Below the pieces are notes generated by a model. It had not been told where the DNA came from. It did not search any database and saw nothing but the letters and a program-made list of their open reading frames with translations. A stretch of 10,981 nt of DNA from contig JAYEIF010000169.1 in NCBI GenBank assembly GCA_034659895.1, positions 1 through 10,981 of the forward strand, given 5' to 3'. Origin of the DNA: B120-G9 sp034659895. GTDB taxonomy: Bacteria > Zixibacteria > MSB-5A5 > GN15 > FEB-12. This document shows positions 7,130 through 10,981 of this stretch, piece by piece. Position 1 is the stretch's first letter. Each line of letters opens with the position of its first letter. A program made the position numbers and the translations under genes.

Positions 7130-10100
7130 AACATAGGACTGTTTAACATTCAGAAAATTGCTATGGTGGCGATTTTGTTGGTCGCCACCGCATCAGTAGC
7201 CGCTGGAGACAAGGTTTATCCTATAATTACCCGTAAGGCTGTTCCGACGGTTACAGGGGAGAATCCGGTTTTGCGCCGTTGCCTTACCCCAGAAACGGTG
7301 CATTCGATAGACCTCGGACTACAACGGAAAACCCCTTGGTCATTACCCAGTCAGGCACTGGATGCCTCCGCAGTGGAGACTATTCGGATTCTGGTCTTGA
7401 GATTCAATTTCCAGAAAGAAGAGCCCGATGATCCCAACACTACCGGTCTTGGTGAAATTAACATCAGTAATCCTGAGGATTCGGCAGCTTATTACGATTC
7501 TGTTGGTCATTGGATAGACCCGCCTCCTCATAACAAGGCATACTTTGATGCTCATTTGCAAGCACTTAGCCGATATTGGGAGACTGCCTCAGAAGGTAAA
7601 ATTACTCTTGAGTGGGATTTCTATCCTTCGGGTAACAACACTGTCTATACTCTTCCATATCCAATGAGTTACTATGGAAAGTGTGATTATGATTCTGTAG
7701 TCTACGGCTTGGAGCAGTTTTTCATTGATTGTATTCATACTGCCGATGCTGAATCACCAGAGATAGATTTTAGTTCCTATAAGTCGATATTCCTCTTCCA
7801 TGCTGGCGCTGACAGACAAAATGATATTGGCTATCCTGAGACATGCAACGACCTATTTACAGGTTACATCAGTTTTGGAGATTCTATTTTAGTTGATGAT
7901 GGTGTTACAAGTGTACGAACAGCCTTAATGATGCCAGAAACAGTTTGTCAGGATAATAGAGCTACAGCTCTCAACGCCGTTATGGCTCATGAGTTCGGAC
8001 ATCAACTTGGTTTGGTTGATCTCTATAGCTCGCGAACCTTTATGACCCAGCTTGGTGATTTTGCTCTTATGGATAACAACGGCTTTGGCGCTGGTATCGA
8101 CTTTGGGTTTGAAACAGGCAAGGTGTTTGGTACGATGCCATTGTTTCCTTCAGCTTGGTCGCGAGCTTATCTTGGATTTGTAGATGTTTATGATTTCCGT
8201 CAGGGAACAGACATTACTCTTGCCGCAGCGGCAATGGTAACTGACAGTATCAAAATTGCGCGCATACCCATTACTGAAAAAGAATACTACCTTTTGGAAA
8301 ATCGTGTCGTTGAAATTGATGGCAAAGAAACAGGTGTCCGAGCGGATTCAGCTACCAATGTGATTCAGGGACCGGTTGAAGTTATCAGGGATGATAACGA
8401 TAGTCTTATTGGGTACGGACCATATACGCCTGAGTATGACCAATTGATGCCCGGCTCAGGGATGCTTATTTATCACGTCGATGAGGCTGTCGCTGGTATG
8501 GACTACGACGGCGATGGGATGAATAACTTCGATGACAATGATCTACAGTGGGATCCTGATCGTCTCTTTGTAAGTTTAGTCGAAGGCGATGGACTCGTCA
8601 ACTTTGGTGGTTATTACAGGAGTGGTTATGGAAGTGCTGAAGATATGTATCGCGATGACCGCAATACTTCCTTTACTCCAAATACTAACCCCGCGGCTAT
8701 CGACAATTCCGGGAATAATACGCATGTTTATTTGACCGGCATCAGTCGTGTAATGGACACGGTAGGATTGGATATTTATGTCGATGATTTAAAGATACGC
8801 TTTGATTTGGAAACAGACAAACTCACACCCGGATTTCCCGTTCGAGCGGGCTCGCCAGTTTATCATCTTAACGTGATTGCTGATGATCTCAATCGGGACG
8901 GAACCGATGAACTTATAGTAGCATCAAAGAACCTGCTTTCGGTTTTTACTACCAATGGGGAACGTTATATTCGTAAGTTTTATACCCCTAATGCTCCAGA
9001 TTTTTATGATACGACTATTGCCACTGTTCACACAGGTCATCCATGTCCAGTTCCCCTGTTTCGTGAGTTTGACGCTACAAAGACCATTACTGCTGGTCCT
9101 GTTACCGGTTATTTTGGCGATGACACTACCGGCGAAAAGCTTGTTTCTGTTGGTGTTTCCGGAAAGGTGTTGTTTTATCGGGCAGAAGATGATGACAACG
9201 ATGGTCAGGCAGATTACGTTTCTGTTATGTTAATCGTTGGCTCACCAATTGCCATAACTTTTGGTCGTGATGTATATGTTCTCAATGATAGGGGTCAGAT
9301 ATATCACAAAACTGATTCTGTGTCCGGTTCCGTACATCCAATAGGTACTTTTGAAAATGAGCAATATCATGGAATCTGCCGTGCTGGCGATGGTCTTATT
9401 CTTATGGCTGGCGATGATGAAATTACTACGATTTATGCTATCGAAGATGATTGCGCAGACTCTATTTCATTCTATGGCCAGTATCGGTATGGGCCAATTT
9501 CTGTTGATGTCAATCGTGATGGGATTCCAGAGGTTGTCGGGATATCTGCCGATGGCGAGATTATACTAGTGAGTGTTGATATGAATCAGTCTCCGCCGGA
9601 GTTGTCTCTTCTGCGCCATCGTGAAACAGGGGTAACGGTAACTGTCAATCCTGTGGCGGCGGATATAGATGAAGATGGTTATCCCGATATCATCTGCGGT
9701 GGAGCAGATTCTATCTATGTCTTCAATCAAGAACTTACATTTGTTACTGATTTCCCAATAGAAATTGATGATAAATTATTTCAGGGTAATGACGTTACTG
9801 ATGCACCAGTAGTGGCTGACATCGAAAGCGGGGGTCGCCCTGAAATTATTGTCGCCACAGAGGCTGGCAATATCTATTCATTTGGACGCAATCTTTCCTA
9901 TGGTTTTCCGCTCTCAGCTGGAGAAATAGCGGCTGGGTCACCGGTCGTTTTGCATGATTCAACCGGTGGTCTGTTGGGGTATTTGGGAGCTGATGGATGG
10001 TTCTATCTGTGGCAGGTCAATTCCGATACAACATGCAACTATTGGCCTATGGGTGGAGCGGATCCGGCAAATTCATTAGCTTTTGACTCAACTCGACTTG

Positions 10101-10408
10101 TACCACAGGCACAGTACAGTCAGAAATGGTATGACAATCGATTTTACAATTATCCAAATCCGGTTGAAAACGGACGAACGACTATTCGTTATTTTCTCGG
10201 AAACGAGGCAAATAATGTTAACTTTACAATTTACGATTTGTCAGGGTTAGAAATTGCTTCATTTGATGGCCCGACTACTGGAGGACTTGATAATGAAGTA
10301 GTCTGGGATTGTCATGATGTCAGTCCAGGTGTATATCGTTGTTTGATAAGGGTAAACTTTGGAGATTCGGAACAGACAGACTTTACTGATATCGCTGTGA
10401 TTCGATAA
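7127..10408 (+). CDS. M6-family metalloprotease with FG-GAP/VCBS-type repeats and T9SS sorting domain
   Basis: This 1093-residue secreted zinc protease is a predicted cargo of the T9SS. It has a signal peptide (1-26) and a pro-region, then the M6 (immune inhibitor A-like) catalytic domain (~83-555). The zinc site is HEFGHQLGLVD (288-298), with His288 and His292 as ligands, Glu289 as general base and Asp298 as the likely third ligand. SGMLIYHVDE (444-453) is the conserved downstream M6 segment. A calcium-binding-type run DYDGDG (459-464) follows. Residues ~578-960 hold FG-GAP/VCBS-like propeller repeats, such as IADDLNRDGTDELIVAS, VDVNRDGIPEVVG and AADIDEDGYPDIICGG, which are often calcium-binding adhesive modules. 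The end, FYNYPNP (1006-1012) to residue 1093 with TIYDLSG and SPGVYRC, is a type A T9SS sorting domain. The catalytic site is intact. The gene starts 27 bases after the PorV-like gene. The natural substrate cannot be read from sequence; extracellular protein degradation or processing is the likely role. Confidence 0.9.
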   Translation: MNIGLFNIQKIAMVAILLVATASVAAGDKVYPIITRKAVPTVTGENPVLRRCLTPETVHSIDLGLQRKTPWSLPSQALDASAVETIRILVLRFNFQKEEPDDPNTTGLGEINISNPEDSAAYYDSVGHWIDPPPHNKAYFDAHLQALSRYWETASEGKITLEWDFYPSGNNTVYTLPYPMSYYGKCDYDSVVYGLEQFFIDCIHTADAESPEIDFSSYKSIFLFHAGADRQNDIGYPETCNDLFTGYISFGDSILVDDGVTSVRTALMMPETVCQDNRATALNAVMAHEFGHQLGLVDLYSSRTFMTQLGDFALMDNNGFGAGIDFGFETGKVFGTMPLFPSAWSRAYLGFVDVYDFRQGTDITLAAAAMVTDSIKIARIPITEKEYYLLENRVVEIDGKETGVRADSATNVIQGPVEVIRDDNDSLIGYGPYTPEYDQLMPGSGMLIYHVDEAVAGMDYDGDGMNNFDDNDLQWDPDRLFVSLVEGDGLVNFGGYYRSGYGSAEDMYRDDRNTSFTPNTNPAAIDNSGNNTHVYLTGISRVMDTVGLDIYVDDLKIRFDLETDKLTPGFPVRAGSPVYHLNVIADDLNRDGTDELIVASKNLLSVFTTNGERYIRKFYTPNAPDFYDTTIATVHTGHPCPVPLFREFDATKTITAGPVTGYFGDDTTGEKLVSVGVSGKVLFYRAEDDDNDGQADYVSVMLIVGSPIAITFGRDVYVLNDRGQIYHKTDSVSGSVHPIGTFENEQYHGICRAGDGLILMAGDDEITTIYAIEDDCADSISFYGQYRYGPISVDVNRDGIPEVVGISADGEIILVSVDMNQSPPELSLLRHRETGVTVTVNPVAADIDEDGYPDIICGGADSIYVFNQELTFVTDFPIEIDDKLFQGNDVTDAPVVADIESGGRPEIIVATEAGNIYSFGRNLSYGFPLSAGEIAAGSPVVLHDSTGGLLGYLGADGWFYLWQVNSDTTCNYWPMGGADPANSLAFDSTRLVPQAQYSQKWYDNRFYNYPNPVENGRTTIRYFLGNEANNVNFTIYDLSGLEIASFDGPTTGGLDNEVVWDCHDVSPGVYRCLIRVNFGDSEQTDFTDIAVIR

Positions 10409-10430
10409 ACTGGAAGGATTGAATAGGTTT

Positions 10431-10981
10431 ATGGTACGGCATAACATACTTATATTTTTTGGTATTATCTGTTTGTTAATTGTTGATAACGCAATTGCTG
10501 TGCAGTTAAATCAGTCAGTCTTTGATTTAGAGGGTCAGAAAATACGATATGATGTTGCTGCGTCGCTTAATAGCGACAGCTCTTTTAATGTCGAGATTAA
10601 GAATGACGATAGTCGGGTAGATTCATTAAAGCATAGGTCACCGGCAAAAGCATTTTTCATGTCGCTGGTAGTTCCGGGGGCGGGACAATTTTATAACAAG
10701 AGCAAATTGAAATCTATTGGTTTCTTTGGCGTCGAGGTTGCTTCCTGGCTTCTTTACAGCAAGTGGCACAGTGAAGCTGATGATATGACAGATGAATTTG
10801 AGAAGTTCAACCGTGATCACTGGAGCGAAGAAGATTACGATACTTTATTGTCGTGGACTTATGGACAAACAGATGATGAATTGGTCGATGCAGTAGAAAT
10901 ATCGCATCATTTACCGGATACTCGCACACAGCAGTATTACGAAATGACAGGCAAGTATGACCAATTTGCATGGGGATGGGA
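10431..10981 (+). CDS. DUF5683-like envelope protein, 3' truncated by the window edge
   Basis: The first 183 codons of a gene run off the right edge without a stop. Residues 1-23 form a signal peptide or N-terminal membrane segment, followed by a variable region to about 67. From about 70 the sequence matches the DUF5683-type pattern: SPAKAFFMSLVVPGAGQFYN (70-89), where the small-residue/Pro-rich turn is characteristic, then a second hydrophobic segment IGFFGVEVASWLLYS (96-110). A charged helical region and YYEMTGKYDQFAWGW (169-183) follow. The family occurs widely in FCB genomes and has no established biochemical activity that I know of. The ATG lies 22 bases after the M6 gene. GGAAGG (10412-10417) is a weak, distant ribosome binding site, which together with the short gap suggests translational coupling. 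A role in the secretion or surface-attachment pathway of the neighbours is inferred from position only. Confidence 0.7.
   Translation, partial: MVRHNILIFFGIICLLIVDNAIAVQLNQSVFDLEGQKIRYDVAASLNSDSSFNVEIKNDDSRVDSLKHRSPAKAFFMSLVVPGAGQFYNKSKLKSIGFFGVEVASWLLYSKWHSEADDMTDEFEKFNRDHWSEEDYDTLLSWTYGQTDDELVDAVEISHHLPDTRTQQYYEMTGKYDQFAWGW

Noticed and set aside
8955..9233. Plus-strand 92-codon frame in another phase within the M6 protease gene
   Set aside because: It overlaps the repeat region of the protease in a shifted frame. The hydrophobic composition reflects codon positions of the real gene, not a separate membrane protein.

Overview
The window is a gene-dense, moderately AT-rich stretch with four genes on the plus strand, preceded by about 500 bases without a convincing gene. 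All four proteins are predicted to be exported or envelope-associated. Together they point to a Gram-negative member of the Bacteroidetes/FCB superphylum that uses the type IX secretion system (T9SS). The PorU-type C25 protease, the PorV/PorQ-type barrel, the C-terminal 'NYPNP' sorting domains and the DUF5683-like protein are typical of FCB candidate phyla such as Zixibacteria, KSB1 or Marinimicrobia. The phylum assignment is inference; no rRNA or other marker is present.

Layout. Bases 1-64 hold a GC-rich doublet of inverted REP-like hairpins flanked by GTAG/CTAC, and 67-81 hold a further small hairpin. Bases 82-313 are AT-rich and hold no gene that I can support. A near-consensus sigma-70-type promoter (TTGACT, 17 bases, TATAAT) lies at 314-342. 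It predicts a leader of about 150 nt that contains competing inverted repeats and a 19-codon Cys-containing reading frame overlapping the start of the first gene. Then come a PorU-like C25 peptidase (499-4305), a chimeric PorV/PorQ-family protein with a beta-propeller and LysM-like segments inserted in it (4325-7099), an M6 metalloprotease with FG-GAP/VCBS-type repeats and a T9SS sorting domain (7127-10408), and the 5' part of a DUF5683-like protein (10431 to the window end).

How they fit together. The intergenic gaps are only 19, 27 and 22 bases and no terminator is seen between genes, so one operon driven from about position 349 is the simplest reading. In the characterised T9SS, PorU is the cell-surface sortase that removes the C-terminal sorting domain of cargo, and PorV is the outer-membrane shuttle that carries cargo to PorU. 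The M6 protease carries a sorting domain and is the obvious candidate cargo. The operon therefore looks like a processing enzyme, a shuttle and a substrate encoded together.

The most unusual item is the second gene. A seven-bladed regulator-type propeller of roughly 590 residues, itself interrupted by a helical segment and two LysM-like segments, sits between the N-terminal motif and the barrel of a PorV-family protein. I do not know a described protein with this architecture.
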